Under the pieces are notes generated by a model. It was not told the DNA's origin. It searched no databases and was given only the letters and a program-made list of their open reading frames with translations. Position numbers and translations under genes: made by a program. A stretch of 33,045 nucleotides of DNA, from positions 1 to 33,045 of the forward strand of contig JAJTFC010000134.1 in the NCBI GenBank assembly GCA_021298315.1, read 5' to 3'. Source of the DNA: Planctomycetaceae bacterium. GTDB taxonomy: Bacteria > Planctomycetota > Planctomycetia > Pirellulales > Pirellulaceae. This document shows positions 7,291 through 16,796 of the stretch, one piece after another. Numbering within the stretch: position 1 is the stretch's first letter; each line of letters starts with the position of its first letter.

Positions 7291-10200
7291 ATGGCGGCGG
7301 ATTTGTACCAGTCCGAGTATCAAGCTCTACTTAGCGATTATGATGCAGGCCATTTTTCGGATGCCAGGTATCTGTCGTATGGCAAAGGTCAGACCACTTA
7401 TAAAGGAGGCGTCAGTAAAGATGAGATTATCGAAAAAAATCCAGATGTGGAACTCGGTAAAAAGATCGGCGATGCGATCTCTGTTGCAACGGATTTAGCA
7501 GTGCTGGCGAGCTCCTTCATGAAGAAAGACGGTTCACCGGTTTTTGACCCCGACAAAGCTGTCAACCCAGCGACTTCCATGGAACACGAAGTTCTTTACG
7601 GTTCAAACAAAGCCGATCGGTTCACCATTAATCATCCCCATAGCACCGTCATAGCAGGTCCTGGAAACGATTCAGTTCAAGTCAATAGTTCTTATGCTAC
7701 GATCCTGTTGAACCAAGGAGAGGACGTCGTTCGATTCTCGAGCGATGCAGGGGTTGGGATCGGTGGGCCAGGCAAGCAGACGTATCGCTTGTCAGCAACC
7801 AGCATCAATACGGTGATCATGGACTCCTCCCCAATAAATCATATCGAGTACGAGGGTCACATCGGGGAACTTACCTTCGCAAACACCAAACGCGGATTGG
7901 AGATTCGCAAAGTCGGTCAGGTTCTTGCCGAGATCAGGAATCCAGACTTCTACAGCCAGGAACTCATTCTTAGAACCAAAGATGCCACGATTGCTCTCTC
8001 GACGGTACTCAATATCCCAGGTCATGATGCGGTAACTATCGCAATAGCAAGTTATAGCGAGAACAGCGCTAAGTACTTACCTGCCGTAGAGAAACTCGGA
8101 TACACTCCGCTTGACCATACCGTCAACGACATCACCGGCTTGGAAATGTGGGTCCACAAGCGAAATTATATACCCAAACTCTCCGGTGATGTGAATGCTG
8201 ACCCGGTCCGGGTAAAAGACCAATACGTCGTGGGCATCGCTGGTACGCAAGACGCACGCGACTTCGGCGTTTTCGCCGCCCTACCCAGTCTTCAGTACGA
8301 GCAAATCAAGGCTGAGACTGAAAATCTGATCGCAACGAACCCGGTTTCGGTTATCACCTTGGTCGGACATAGCGGTGGTGGTGAAGTTGCCCTGAGAGCA
8401 GGAAGAGACTTAGCGATCGAGCATCCGACCATTCAGTTCAACTTGGTGATGGTCAATAGCGGTGGCGTCGATCCTCGTTTCGTCCACTCTTATGAACTCG
8501 ATAATCTGGCTATCGCCCACTATCGCCACGAGAAGGATTGGCTCAGCTCCGACGTAATCAATGATGTGCGTGGTCTAGGTCACGGAAAGCTCGTGTACCC
8601 GAAGCAAACCGAAACGATCACGATAAAGACAGCCCCGGATAAACCCCTGCCTCTGGACAAATATCACGACGCGGAGAATGTGCTTGAGAAACTGCCCCCA
8701 GGTAAATTCAAATTGTCTCGAACAAGCCCTTCCAGTTCAACGCAAAATTCGATCGTAAAAACCGACGCTTCTCACACCTTTGTTTTTTCGCAATTACCCG
8801 ATGCCACTCAGGAACTTCTCCTGAAAGCGACCGAGCAATTGATGGAAATCGATGCAAATCTACCTGCCACTCCTTTCTTGAAAACCAAATTTGACTTTGG
8901 ATCTAAGACCCATCAGCAACCTGATACGATCAACATCTCACCAGAGGCCATCTACTCTCAAGAGGTAGGGTTTGGACTGAAGCAAGGAACCCAGATCCAA
9001 TTAGGCGATTCCGCTATCGGAAACGACTGGCAACGCGATTACGTAAGCGGTCCATCGATCCCCTTTTTGGTCGATTTAGAGCCAGGTATTTACTACATCA
9101 CTCTCATGACCGGCACCTCCAAGAGCTTGGATCACTTGCATGTCTACGCCAACTCGCGATCGATCGGGTCGATCCCTCACACATCCCCACGGGAGATCAA
9201 GGAGACGACCTTTAGATTCAATCATCTCGGTGGGACCCTCGAACTGGAACTTCGGGATACCGGCGGCCTAACGAGCAACGCTATCCTCAACGGATTGACG
9301 ATCGAGCGGGTCGCACCTTGGGCCCCAGTACCCACCGCTGTAGCTCCGGATCCATCATTCACAATCATTACCCCTGGTTATATCGAACCAGTGACCGTTC
9401 TCGATAAGATCTCCGACTCGGTCAAGCCTGTGGCTGAACTCATCAAGTCGGTGGTACTTCTAGTAACACCTGCGGCTCCATTAAGTGCATTGCAGATTCT
9501 GAAGTCCGCCAAGACGATCGCCAAGTCGTCGAAGAAACTCTACGACACCTGGAAATCAGGAAAATCGGATGTTCCCGAATGGGTCTACCTTATGCAGATC
9601 GCATCCAATCATCAAAACGCCATGATGGGGCTGCCTCTTCAACCGATCGCGTCGAGCGCTATCTCCTTAAATTCACTCGAATCGATGACCAACGAGGAAC
9701 AGCAAAAACTGCTTCGAAGTACAGAGGTAATGATCATCGATGCGCAGAAGCAACTTAACGACGGAGTAAAACCTTATAGCGCCTTCGGCGATAAAGTCAC
9801 CGATGCAAACGCTTACCGCAAGAGCATCGACCGGCTTTCTGCGCAAATGTACCGAGCTATTGCCAACAAAGGCCGAGCGATCGATCTGGAAAATGGTGGA
9901 TTTAAGCTCGATGTGCAAATGATCGCCGAGGATTTCGCTGTAGTCGCCGCCGGCGAAGCCATCGATCGCATCGCCCGGGAACGCAAAGCGCTCTCGGAAA
10001 AACTCGGATACGTTGAACTAGTAGCCCTAAATCCCATTTCGGTCAAGAAAACTGATAAATCATCCATTCCTGAACCTGAAACGACGCCCTTCAACTTGGT
10101 GTTACGTAGCTTCAACGAGGAGGTCACCGATGTCCCATCGGACTTCTACAAAGGACCACTCGACGGGATCGTTGGGGGTAACCAATTAGGTGTTGAAGCC

Positions 10201-12669
10201 GGTACAGCTCGGGAATTCTCCACAACCGATCCAATCGGTTCGACGCGCTACAAAAACTTCTCCAAGGATGGCAAGCCCGTTTCCGGTGAAATGGAAAGGA
10301 TCGCCTTTCATAACCATGGCCTATTCGCCTACGCCAATACCTCAGGTTATGTGTCCGTGGTCAATACCAATCGCGACGCCTTGCTGTTTCAAAACCGTTT
10401 ATCGACCGTCAAACCCCTCGATTTGCAGTTCTCTCCCGATGGCAGGAAACTTGCCGTTCTTGACCAGAACGGAAAACTAACGGTGATCAATCTCGAGAGC
10501 AGAAGCTCGAAAGAGTTGGTTCTCAAACAAGGGTTCAGCGCTGGCCTCAAATGGGCCGACGATCGTCGGCTATTGGTAGCTGGCACGGGTGGTAGCGTTC
10601 AATCGATTCCTGTTGCCGCAACCGGTAGTTTTGGAACTCCAGTATCTCTCGGGAGAATCGCGGAGGATCTGCTGGATTTCTGGGTCACTCCGCTGAACAA
10701 TGACTCTCCAATCCGTATCGTTTCGATCCAAAGGAATCGAGCGGTACAAATCTGGTCAGTCGATGCAGAACGATCTCCGGTTTTGCTGAACACTTGGACG
10801 CTTGGGCCGAACCTGCGAGTCCTGGATGTGGACACAACCCGAGGACATGTGTTGGTCACCAACGGAACAAGCGCAAGCCTGATGCAAATCGTGGGTAACG
10901 AATTGATCGCCAAGCTTACCATCACGGATATGGCTAGCGGCACACAAATCACTGCGGGAAGGCTTTCTGCAGATGGCACCCGAATGGTGATCGGTGGCAC
11001 GGACCAACAGCTTCGCGTCTACAGCGTTCCAAGCGCCTTAGAAGGTACGCGGGAACTCGTATCGAACTATTCATCGATCATGCCAGCCGTTCGTGCAATC
11101 GAACTATCAGATGATGCTGAAAGAGTCTTCGTCGCTTACAAGGACACTGCGGGTGGTAACTCGATTGATGTAGACATTTCCGAGGGTGTGCGCGATAAAC
11201 TGGGACTTATCGGTCGATTTTTCGGCAAGGAACACGACCAAGCCAAGAGTCTCCCCTATGTCTTGGTTGAGAAATATAGCGATCAACTCCGCTTCCACCG
11301 CCGCCGCGACCGCGAGGATCTCGATGCACTGTATGGACAACTCGCCAAACAAACGAGCTGGAAATTCGCTCAATCGCATCCAGTCGATGAGATTCTCAAA
11401 GACGAAGATTTTTTCACGCCTAGCGATGAAAACAACAAACCCCCGACATTCCAACACTCAATTCCGAATTCTACGATCGGCGAAACGCAGACCATCGATC
11501 TGAAAGACCTGGCCATCGACCCGGAAGGAAAACCTATTGCCTTTCGAGTCAGGTCTAATAATCCATCGATCGCTAAGGCTCGTATCGTCGGCAACCAATT
11601 AGTCATCCAGCCAACCGATCAGGGGGACGCAGTGATCACACTCACCGCAAGCGATGGCAAGTACTGGTCGGCAATCAATTTCACGATCACCACCGATCCA
11701 ACTCTCCAGCGAGATCGGTTTGAAAAAATGCAAAAGGAACTCGTCGGCATTGAGAAAGAGCAGGCTGAGTTGAAAAAATCCAACGCTATTGTCGACAGCT
11801 CGATCAATTCCTTTGGAAAATCGCTAGCAAAGATTAACACGGAGATCGAAAGCTATAATAAGCGATCCACTCGATTGTCCAAGACTCTAAACGATGCTTC
11901 AGCAGAGGTTCGTTCTACGCGTAAGAGTATTGGTTCGACCACTGAAAATCGTCAAGAAACGTTGGAAGCTATCCTGGAATTCAGCCAAGCTGTTCGTTCT
12001 GCAGACCAAGCAGCAAAGAAGGCGTTGAGTGAATTCGAGGACGCTCGCGATGTGTCCGAATCCCGCCAGCGGGTCGCAAATGTCGCTAAAAAACGGTTCG
12101 AAGATGCTAGCGCATCGCATAGAGAGTCGCGTCTCGCTGAATGGAGAGCAGCTAGAGAATCGCTCGAAGCTGCTCTCACAATTGAAAAATCCAAACGACA
12201 AGAGTGGATTAATGCAAATGATTCTCTGAAACAAGCAAGGGAGAGCCTGAATGATGCCCAAGGTCGACTTGAGTCGATCGATGCGCGTCTGCGACGCTTG
12301 AACACTGCTCTGAGGGAATCCTTGGACGATGAAGCAAAAGCTAGGGTATCCCTGCAGCAGCATGTGCTTAGCCGCGATGAACTGATGAAAGCGCGCGACA
12401 AGGTTGTCGATCGACTATCTCAAGCTCAAGAGCGAGCGATTGCAAATGCAATGACAGCCAAACGATTGGCGGACCTCATGGGATCGCTTGTCGCGAACTA
12501 CAAGAAATTGCACGCTACACGCTGGGTCGATCATCTAGGAATCACCAACTGGGAATCCAAGGAACTAAACCCCACTCGAAAGAGTATCGAGCCGATTTTG
12601 CAAAACAGCAAATCCAACGCGAGCTTTTTCCAACAAACCATCGAGCGCCTCAAAAGTTCGCTGCGATGA
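7291..12669 (+). CDS. Giant multidomain protein: RTX-like, alpha/beta hydrolase, propeller, Ig-like, coiled coil
   Basis: The longest unbroken frame gives 1792 residues from the ATG at 7291, but the start is probably upstream at 7239 (see findings). Frame 1 just before 7291 reads ELIEDLENRQLMAADLYQ, the LEPR-XLL-like N-terminal motif of large planctomycete surface proteins. Domains in order, counted from 7291: RTX-like Ca-binding stretch about 100-150 (GPGNDSVQV); lipase-like alpha/beta hydrolase about 240-480 with nucleophile Ser361 in GHSGGGE; carbohydrate-binding-like beta domain about 533-675 beginning FDFGSK; WD40-like propeller about 970-1285; Ig/cadherin-like domain about 1380-1470 (DPEGKPIAFRV); and a charged coiled coil about 1472-1792. 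Location is presumably the cell surface. Domain names beyond the hydrolase motif are by pattern, not search. It is divergent from the CHAT operon and convergent with the RidA gene 42 bp away. Confidence 0.8.
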   Translation: MAADLYQSEYQALLSDYDAGHFSDARYLSYGKGQTTYKGGVSKDEIIEKNPDVELGKKIGDAISVATDLAVLASSFMKKDGSPVFDPDKAVNPATSMEHEVLYGSNKADRFTINHPHSTVIAGPGNDSVQVNSSYATILLNQGEDVVRFSSDAGVGIGGPGKQTYRLSATSINTVIMDSSPINHIEYEGHIGELTFANTKRGLEIRKVGQVLAEIRNPDFYSQELILRTKDATIALSTVLNIPGHDAVTIAIASYSENSAKYLPAVEKLGYTPLDHTVNDITGLEMWVHKRNYIPKLSGDVNADPVRVKDQYVVGIAGTQDARDFGVFAALPSLQYEQIKAETENLIATNPVSVITLVGHSGGGEVALRAGRDLAIEHPTIQFNLVMVNSGGVDPRFVHSYELDNLAIAHYRHEKDWLSSDVINDVRGLGHGKLVYPKQTETITIKTAPDKPLPLDKYHDAENVLEKLPPGKFKLSRTSPSSSTQNSIVKTDASHTFVFSQLPDATQELLLKATEQLMEIDANLPATPFLKTKFDFGSKTHQQPDTINISPEAIYSQEVGFGLKQGTQIQLGDSAIGNDWQRDYVSGPSIPFLVDLEPGIYYITLMTGTSKSLDHLHVYANSRSIGSIPHTSPREIKETTFRFNHLGGTLELELRDTGGLTSNAILNGLTIERVAPWAPVPTAVAPDPSFTIITPGYIEPVTVLDKISDSVKPVAELIKSVVLLVTPAAPLSALQILKSAKTIAKSSKKLYDTWKSGKSDVPEWVYLMQIASNHQNAMMGLPLQPIASSAISLNSLESMTNEEQQKLLRSTEVMIIDAQKQLNDGVKPYSAFGDKVTDANAYRKSIDRLSAQMYRAIANKGRAIDLENGGFKLDVQMIAEDFAVVAAGEAIDRIARERKALSEKLGYVELVALNPISVKKTDKSSIPEPETTPFNLVLRSFNEEVTDVPSDFYKGPLDGIVGGNQLGVEAGTAREFSTTDPIGSTRYKNFSKDGKPVSGEMERIAFHNHGLFAYANTSGYVSVVNTNRDALLFQNRLSTVKPLDLQFSPDGRKLAVLDQNGKLTVINLESRSSKELVLKQGFSAGLKWADDRRLLVAGTGGSVQSIPVAATGSFGTPVSLGRIAEDLLDFWVTPLNNDSPIRIVSIQRNRAVQIWSVDAERSPVLLNTWTLGPNLRVLDVDTTRGHVLVTNGTSASLMQIVGNELIAKLTITDMASGTQITAGRLSADGTRMVIGGTDQQLRVYSVPSALEGTRELVSNYSSIMPAVRAIELSDDAERVFVAYKDTAGGNSIDVDISEGVRDKLGLIGRFFGKEHDQAKSLPYVLVEKYSDQLRFHRRRDREDLDALYGQLAKQTSWKFAQSHPVDEILKDEDFFTPSDENNKPPTFQHSIPNSTIGETQTIDLKDLAIDPEGKPIAFRVRSNNPSIAKARIVGNQLVIQPTDQGDAVITLTASDGKYWSAINFTITTDPTLQRDRFEKMQKELVGIEKEQAELKKSNAIVDSSINSFGKSLAKINTEIESYNKRSTRLSKTLNDASAEVRSTRKSIGSTTENRQETLEAILEFSQAVRSADQAAKKALSEFEDARDVSESRQRVANVAKKRFEDASASHRESRLAEWRAARESLEAALTIEKSKRQEWINANDSLKQARESLNDAQGRLESIDARLRRLNTALRESLDDEAKARVSLQQHVLSRDELMKARDKVVDRLSQAQERAIANAMTAKRLADLMGSLVANYKKLHATRWVDHLGITNWESKELNPTRKSIEPILQNSKSNASFFQQTIERLKSSLR

Positions 12670-12710
12670 CGGAGGTCGTTAATTCCACTTGCCGGTGAAC
12701 CTAGACACAC

Positions 12711-13067
12711 CTAAGCTACATCGCATGCAGCCGTAATGATCAACTCGGCTCGGTATCCTGGCGCTGCGAGTTGCGCATGAATGCATGCGCGACTCGGTGC
12801 ATGACCACTTGGAATCCACGCATCCCATAGCTCGTTGAACACCGCGAGGTCTTCAGGAAATGGAAGGTAGATCAAGACCTGCAAGAGTGCCGTGCGCGAA
12901 CTCTTCGCCAAGACGAGTCGCTCGTCGACCTGACAGAAGAGTTGCTCGAATTGCCCCCGTGCATCGAGTTGCGGATCCTCAGGGACTTCAACAAAATAAG
13001 CGATCCCACGATGCATGACGAGGTCAGACCAGCGAGGTGTCGTACCGTGACGGGTGATATCGGCCAT
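12711..13067 (-). CDS. RidA (YjgF/YER057c/UK114) family protein
   Basis: This 118-residue protein has the length and layout of the RidA family: an N-terminal strand with the GIAYFVEVPEDP region, a QFEQLF helix that ends DERL, a LLQVLIYLPFPEDLAVFNELWDAW-like core and a C-terminal PSRACIHAQLAAPGYRAELI segment. The last part carries the arginine that in RidA deaminases anchors the substrate carboxylate. Classic RidA hydrolyses reactive 2-aminoacrylate or imine intermediates of pyridoxal enzymes; this is a divergent paralogue, so the substrate is uncertain. It ends 42 bp from the convergent giant gene and lies 70 bp downstream of the next minus-strand gene. Confidence 0.82.
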   Translation of the reverse strand: MADITRHGTTPRWSDLVMHRGIAYFVEVPEDPQLDARGQFEQLFCQVDERLVLAKSSRTALLQVLIYLPFPEDLAVFNELWDAWIPSGHAPSRACIHAQLAAPGYRAELIITAACDVA

Positions 13068-13136
13068 TCAACTTCCGGCTAGAACGAAGTTTACAAAAAG
13101 TGAAAAAACCAGGACCGGCATTGTACACAGGCCAAT

Positions 13137-13676
13137 TCACACCGAATCGACCGTCCAATACCCAAGCCACCGGCAGTCGGATCGCTCAAACGAACCCAAC
13201 TGCGCTTTGCTCTTGCCTACACTCCGGTCAGCCGATTGGGCAACCAACACCAAACCATCGCACAAACGCGATGCATGAAGCGCCGTCGGCGAATCGGTCG
13301 ATCCTAGCTCGATCAACACCAAACCATGTTCCCCTCGAATCTTCGTCAAACCAGCCACATCGCGCAGCACTTGACCTGAAAATTCGCTCGGGTCTTTTCC
13401 ACTCTCAACGAGCCAATCCCAGTAGACTTCCTGTAGACCTGGCTCGGCCGATCTCGCAGCATGCAACCTGTCGGTGCTGCGAACCACGCACGCGCGAGAG
13501 TGACTCTGTCCCATCCATCCCAACGCAAGCTGACCCACTAAATCCATCCCACGGAAAACCTCAAGTCCACTTCGTCGGCTCGCCAAAAAACCGACCCCAA
13601 TGCACACACTCGGTCGCTTGGGCAACAATCGAACAAAAGAATCGATAGGTACGACGCAATCCATATTCAGTTCCAT
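13137..13676 (-). CDS. P-loop-less MinD/BY-kinase-like protein
   Basis: This 179-residue protein resembles the second half of a MinD/Mrp or capsular tyrosine-kinase-like ATPase. The segment at residues about 119-147 (LVLIELGSTDSPTALHASR then LCDGLVLVAQ) is the usual Walker B-like strand plus the following helix and strand of that fold. No Walker A (GKT/GKS) is visible in the N-terminal 60 residues, so ATP hydrolysis is doubtful. It is 76 bp downstream of the ExeA-like ATPase gene on the same strand. Co-occurrence of an ExeA-like AAA protein with such a partner suggests an envelope secretion or polysaccharide assembly role, but this is inference. Confidence 0.5.
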   Translation of the reverse strand: MELNMDCVVPIDSFVRLLPKRPSVCIGVGFLASRRSGLEVFRGMDLVGQLALGWMGQSHSRACVVRSTDRLHAARSAEPGLQEVYWDWLVESGKDPSEFSGQVLRDVAGLTKIRGEHGLVLIELGSTDSPTALHASRLCDGLVLVAQSADRSVGKSKAQLGSFERSDCRWLGYWTVDSV

Positions 13677-13752
13677 CCGTGTTCCGTTTCAACGGTGTTT
13701 AGTTTCAAGCGCGCTGCGAGTGCGCCCCAGTCGGATCGCGAGGGTCCGAACC

Positions 13753-15102
13753 CTATCGGATCGCAAACGGATTGATCCACCCGTGCTCCTCGACCATCAC
13801 AATCATGTCGCGGTCATCCCCGTCGACCGATTCGCCAACGAGCTGGCCAGGACCCGTCCGAGGATGACTCGGTCCACTCGCGACAGGCTTTGGAAGCTGC
13901 TTGGCCGTCGACTCGGCTCGCACAAACGCATGATGGCTCGGATCGAGATGCACCGCCGAAAGCTTCAGCTCGTTGATCCATTGCTGAAAGGACTCATCCA
14001 AACCCCCGGTGGAAACCGGCGATACGACGGCTCGTCCTGCAACATTCCCTGCGACGCTTCCCGCAATGCTTCCTGAAATGCTTCGGACACCTCGGCCCTG
14101 CTCGACGGAGTCCTCAAGGAACGATTGGAACAGACTGACCGTATCGGTTTCCAATGGGTCTTCTTCCAAGGCTCCAAATTCGACCGAGGGCTCATCCTCG
14201 CTGGATCCCTGAGTTACCGCTTCCGCAGTAGCCCCCTCTTGCGACTCCGCTTGGAACTCCTCATGCGGAGTCGACCAAGGGCTAGGCAACTGATGGAGCT
14301 GGGTCCAAACCGCACCAATGCGACTCGCAGGGATCGGCCTCTGAGCCTCAACCCCCGATTGGAGTATGGCTTGGTCGGCAAGCTGGTCGATGAGCCTCGG
14401 TATCCCATCGCTAGCTCGGTGGATCGCCTCGAGCGCATCGGGTTGAAAAACAGAAGCTACATTGCCACCGGCCCACTCGATCTTTCGTTGGACATACCCA
14501 AGCGTCTCGGAATGATTCAGAGGAGCCAAGTAATGACGGGCCACGATCCGCTGATGGAGAGACTCCATGTGAGGATGAGCAAGCGTGTCTTCAAGCTTGA
14601 GCGTTCCTGCCAAAATCAAATGAACGCAAGGCATCCCCTCACAAAGCGTGTTGGTCAAAATCCGAAGCTCATCGAGCAACTTCATCGACAACGTCTGCGC
14701 CTCGTCGACCAATAATAACAACCCACCCCCCGCACCGCCCATTCCCCTCAAATGCTCCTGAAGCTCGATGCGCAAATCCCCTTCGCTCATCTCGCGATGG
14801 GGCAATCCCAAATGATACAAGATCGATTGCAACAGCGCCCTGCGTGTGCACAACGGTGAACTCGCTAAAAAAACCACCTGCATTCGGTCACCGAGCACCT
14901 GGGCAATCTTCATCGCACACATGGTTTTTCCAAGCCCAGATCCGGCGATGATCAACGATGGCCCCTCGCCACGCACCACGCATCGAACCGATTGCTCAAC
15001 AGCCAATTCACTTCCGGCGATCGGAACGTACGAATCCAGGCACGGCGAGACACTAAAAGGCCGCCTCTCGAATCCAAAGAACGCTTCCACCATTCGAATC
15101 AC
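13753..15102 (-). CDS. ExeA/GspA-like AAA ATPase
   Basis: The 449-residue protein opens with FFGFERRPFSVSP, the hallmark start of ExeA/MshM-type ATPases; the true start may be the fourth codon (MVEAFFGF). Walker A is GSGLGKT at 54-60 and Walker B is LLLLVDEAQ with Asp133 and Glu134. Sensor and lid regions follow (LILAGTLKLEDTL, GIPRLIDQLADQAIL). Residues after about 275 are a low-complexity acidic linker (EGATAEAVTQGSSEDEPSVE), then a short C-terminal tail without the peptidoglycan-binding domain of ExeA. Family members power insertion or assembly of envelope machines such as type II secretion or pili. It probably forms an operon with the gene after it. Confidence 0.85.
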   Translation of the reverse strand: MIRMVEAFFGFERRPFSVSPCLDSYVPIAGSELAVEQSVRCVVRGEGPSLIIAGSGLGKTMCAMKIAQVLGDRMQVVFLASSPLCTRRALLQSILYHLGLPHREMSEGDLRIELQEHLRGMGGAGGGLLLLVDEAQTLSMKLLDELRILTNTLCEGMPCVHLILAGTLKLEDTLAHPHMESLHQRIVARHYLAPLNHSETLGYVQRKIEWAGGNVASVFQPDALEAIHRASDGIPRLIDQLADQAILQSGVEAQRPIPASRIGAVWTQLHQLPSPWSTPHEEFQAESQEGATAEAVTQGSSEDEPSVEFGALEEDPLETDTVSLFQSFLEDSVEQGRGVRSISGSIAGSVAGNVAGRAVVSPVSTGGLDESFQQWINELKLSAVHLDPSHHAFVRAESTAKQLPKPVASGPSHPRTGPGQLVGESVDGDDRDMIVMVEEHGWINPFAIR

Positions 15103-15262
15103 CCACCGTTTTGCTAGCGTTGCAACGCTGCCTGCCCGACCGAGACCTCGACGAAACGAGCCCTTGCCGAACCGAGCCCCTACGTACCATCAGGATCTGA
15201 TCGGCCCGAAAGAATCGATTCCATCAGTCGAATCGGTACGATCGCTCCAATTTAACAGCCTT

Positions 15263-15298
15263 GGGCTAAAGAATGGGCTGACGAAAGGGCTAAAGAAT
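15263..15298. repeat. 12-bp tandem repeat, three copies
   Basis: GGGCTAAAGAAT occurs at 15263-15274 and 15287-15298, separated by the divergent unit GGGCTGACGAAA at 15275-15286. The array abuts the stop codon of the minus-strand oxidoreductase gene. Confidence 0.8.
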
Positions 15299-16315
15299 TC
15301 AACCTCGCAACGCGACGCGCTGGTGGGTCTGGGTACTGAGCTTGGCTTTTTCCAAGATCCGGATCGCCTCGTTGGTCTCCCGCAAATCGCTGACCAACGA
15401 AACCTTCGACGATACGGCGCGATGGAACTGAATCAGCATTTGCTGGCCGATCGGCAACTCCGTATCGAGCGTCTCTTGATGCCGTCCCGCATCGTCAAAC
15501 CAAACGAGCGTCGAAGGCAGATCGATAAATACTAGCCCTTTTTCACAGCAAACTTGAACCGCCGCCGGGGGACGAAACGCTATGGCTTCGGCCCACACCG
15601 AAGGGATATACGCACCGCAACTGATCTGCGCCAAGATCGCGTTCGGATCGGTCTCCGGATCGCCGAACCCGAGACTCAAAATCTGATAGTCGGCGTTGGT
15701 CGGGCTGGGCCGACTCAAATGCCGAATCGCTTGGACCCAATCGGGCTCCTCGTCAACGATGTACGTGCACCAATCGATCAGTTCGAGAAGCTCGCGATTG
15801 GTCTGTTTCTCAAGCGAAATCGAGTTTGCCGGATCGGGCAGTTCGCTCGGCAAGCGTCGGTGGCAGAACAGCAATCGCGGGCGTCCGAGCCGCGTCGCGA
15901 TGAGCTCCTTGAAACGCAAGGTCGCCGGCGCATAACGCCGAGAAAACCCGCTCATGAACGGAATTCCGGAACTGGAAATCGCTCCCTGCAAACCCGACGA
16001 GCTCATCCCTTGGATGTCGACCTCGGAACCACAGAAAATACCCTTCTGTGCTTCGCAAGCGACCCACAGGGGCTGAAGTTGATACCAGTCATCTTCGAGC
16101 ATCAGGATCGCTTCGACCGATGGGTTGGAAATCAGGCTGCGAAAACTGTCATAACCTACGGAATCCAATTCACGTGCGGCCGCAGCAGCCAATGCCGACA
16201 CGCTGTGGTAAACACCCACGACCCCGAAACGATCTCGGAGCGAACGCAGCGCAGGCAAATACCGATGTTGCCAATCCGAACCTAGCCCTATGACGGCTAT
16301 TCGAAGCTTCTGCAT
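15299..16315 (-). CDS. Gfo/Idh/MocA-like oxidoreductase
   Basis: I place the start at the ATG at 16315, because the protein then begins MQKLRIAVIGLG, a Rossmann NAD(P)-binding strand right at the N-terminus; the longer frame to 16411 adds 32 residues without family likeness. That gives 338 residues. The dinucleotide fold is visible (VIGLGSDWQHRYLPAL, then VVGVYHSV), as is the C-terminal alpha/beta domain. The EKP motif that normally supplies the catalytic lysine is replaced by CGSEVDIQ, so it may be a non-catalytic or altered member. The substrate is unknown, usually a sugar or inositol derivative in this family. It is transcribed away from rpmJ. Confidence 0.7.
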   Translation of the reverse strand: MQKLRIAVIGLGSDWQHRYLPALRSLRDRFGVVGVYHSVSALAAAAARELDSVGYDSFRSLISNPSVEAILMLEDDWYQLQPLWVACEAQKGIFCGSEVDIQGMSSSGLQGAISSSGIPFMSGFSRRYAPATLRFKELIATRLGRPRLLFCHRRLPSELPDPANSISLEKQTNRELLELIDWCTYIVDEEPDWVQAIRHLSRPSPTNADYQILSLGFGDPETDPNAILAQISCGAYIPSVWAEAIAFRPPAAVQVCCEKGLVFIDLPSTLVWFDDAGRHQETLDTELPIGQQMLIQFHRAVSSKVSLVSDLRETNEAIRILEKAKLSTQTHQRVALRG

Positions 16316-16643
16316 GTTCCCCTGCTTGGAATCAACCTGGGACCGATTTTCAACAATTCCAAAACCCATCGCACATCGGGTACCTTCGCTTGGTGAAAGC
16401 CCATCATGCATCGAGATTCAGTATATCGATCTTCGAGGGCAGATGTTGCCGATCGGAGCAGACGGAAGAAAATCCGAAGCTCGGAACTGCAAGCAACAAA
16501 TCGCGAGAGACTCGACCGTCTGAGAATGACGGCCGGTTAGGATTGCGACAAAGAAAAGTGAGCGACGCTGTATTCAGCACAGCGTACAAGCCCGTATCTG
16601 GGGGGAGTCGATCCGGCAATGGATGACCCCAGCAAAACCGAAC

Positions 16644-16796
16644 CTAGCGCTTGCGACGCTTGACCTTGGCACTTCCCTGACGGACTTTGTAACGTGGATT
16701 GCTCTTGCAAATCACGTAGATTCGACCGCGACGACGTACGACTTGGCAATCAGCGTGTCGGTACTTTAGGGCACCGATGGATGAAACGACTTTCAT
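16644..16796 (-). CDS. rpmJ: 50S ribosomal protein L36
   Basis: The 50-residue protein starts at the ATG at 16796 ([10 protein letters not shown]). It contains the L36 signature: [20 protein letters not shown] followed by [10 protein letters not shown]36 is the smallest protein of the large subunit and binds 23S rRNA near the peptidyl transferase centre. The spacing matches the longer, non-canonical L36 form (like YkgO). Only two cysteines are visible (DC and IC), so the usual zinc ribbon is incomplete, as in zinc-independent paralogues. The C-terminus has an added basic tail (SAKVKRRKR). The gene stands alone rather than in a ribosomal operon. Confidence 0.9.
   Translation of the reverse strand: MKVVSSIGALKYRHADCQVVRRRGRIYVICKSNPRYKVRQGSAKVKRRKR

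Noticed and set aside
7035..7292. 85-residue minus-strand frame in the divergent region
   Set aside because: No family likeness, and it overlaps the ribosome site and start region of the giant gene.
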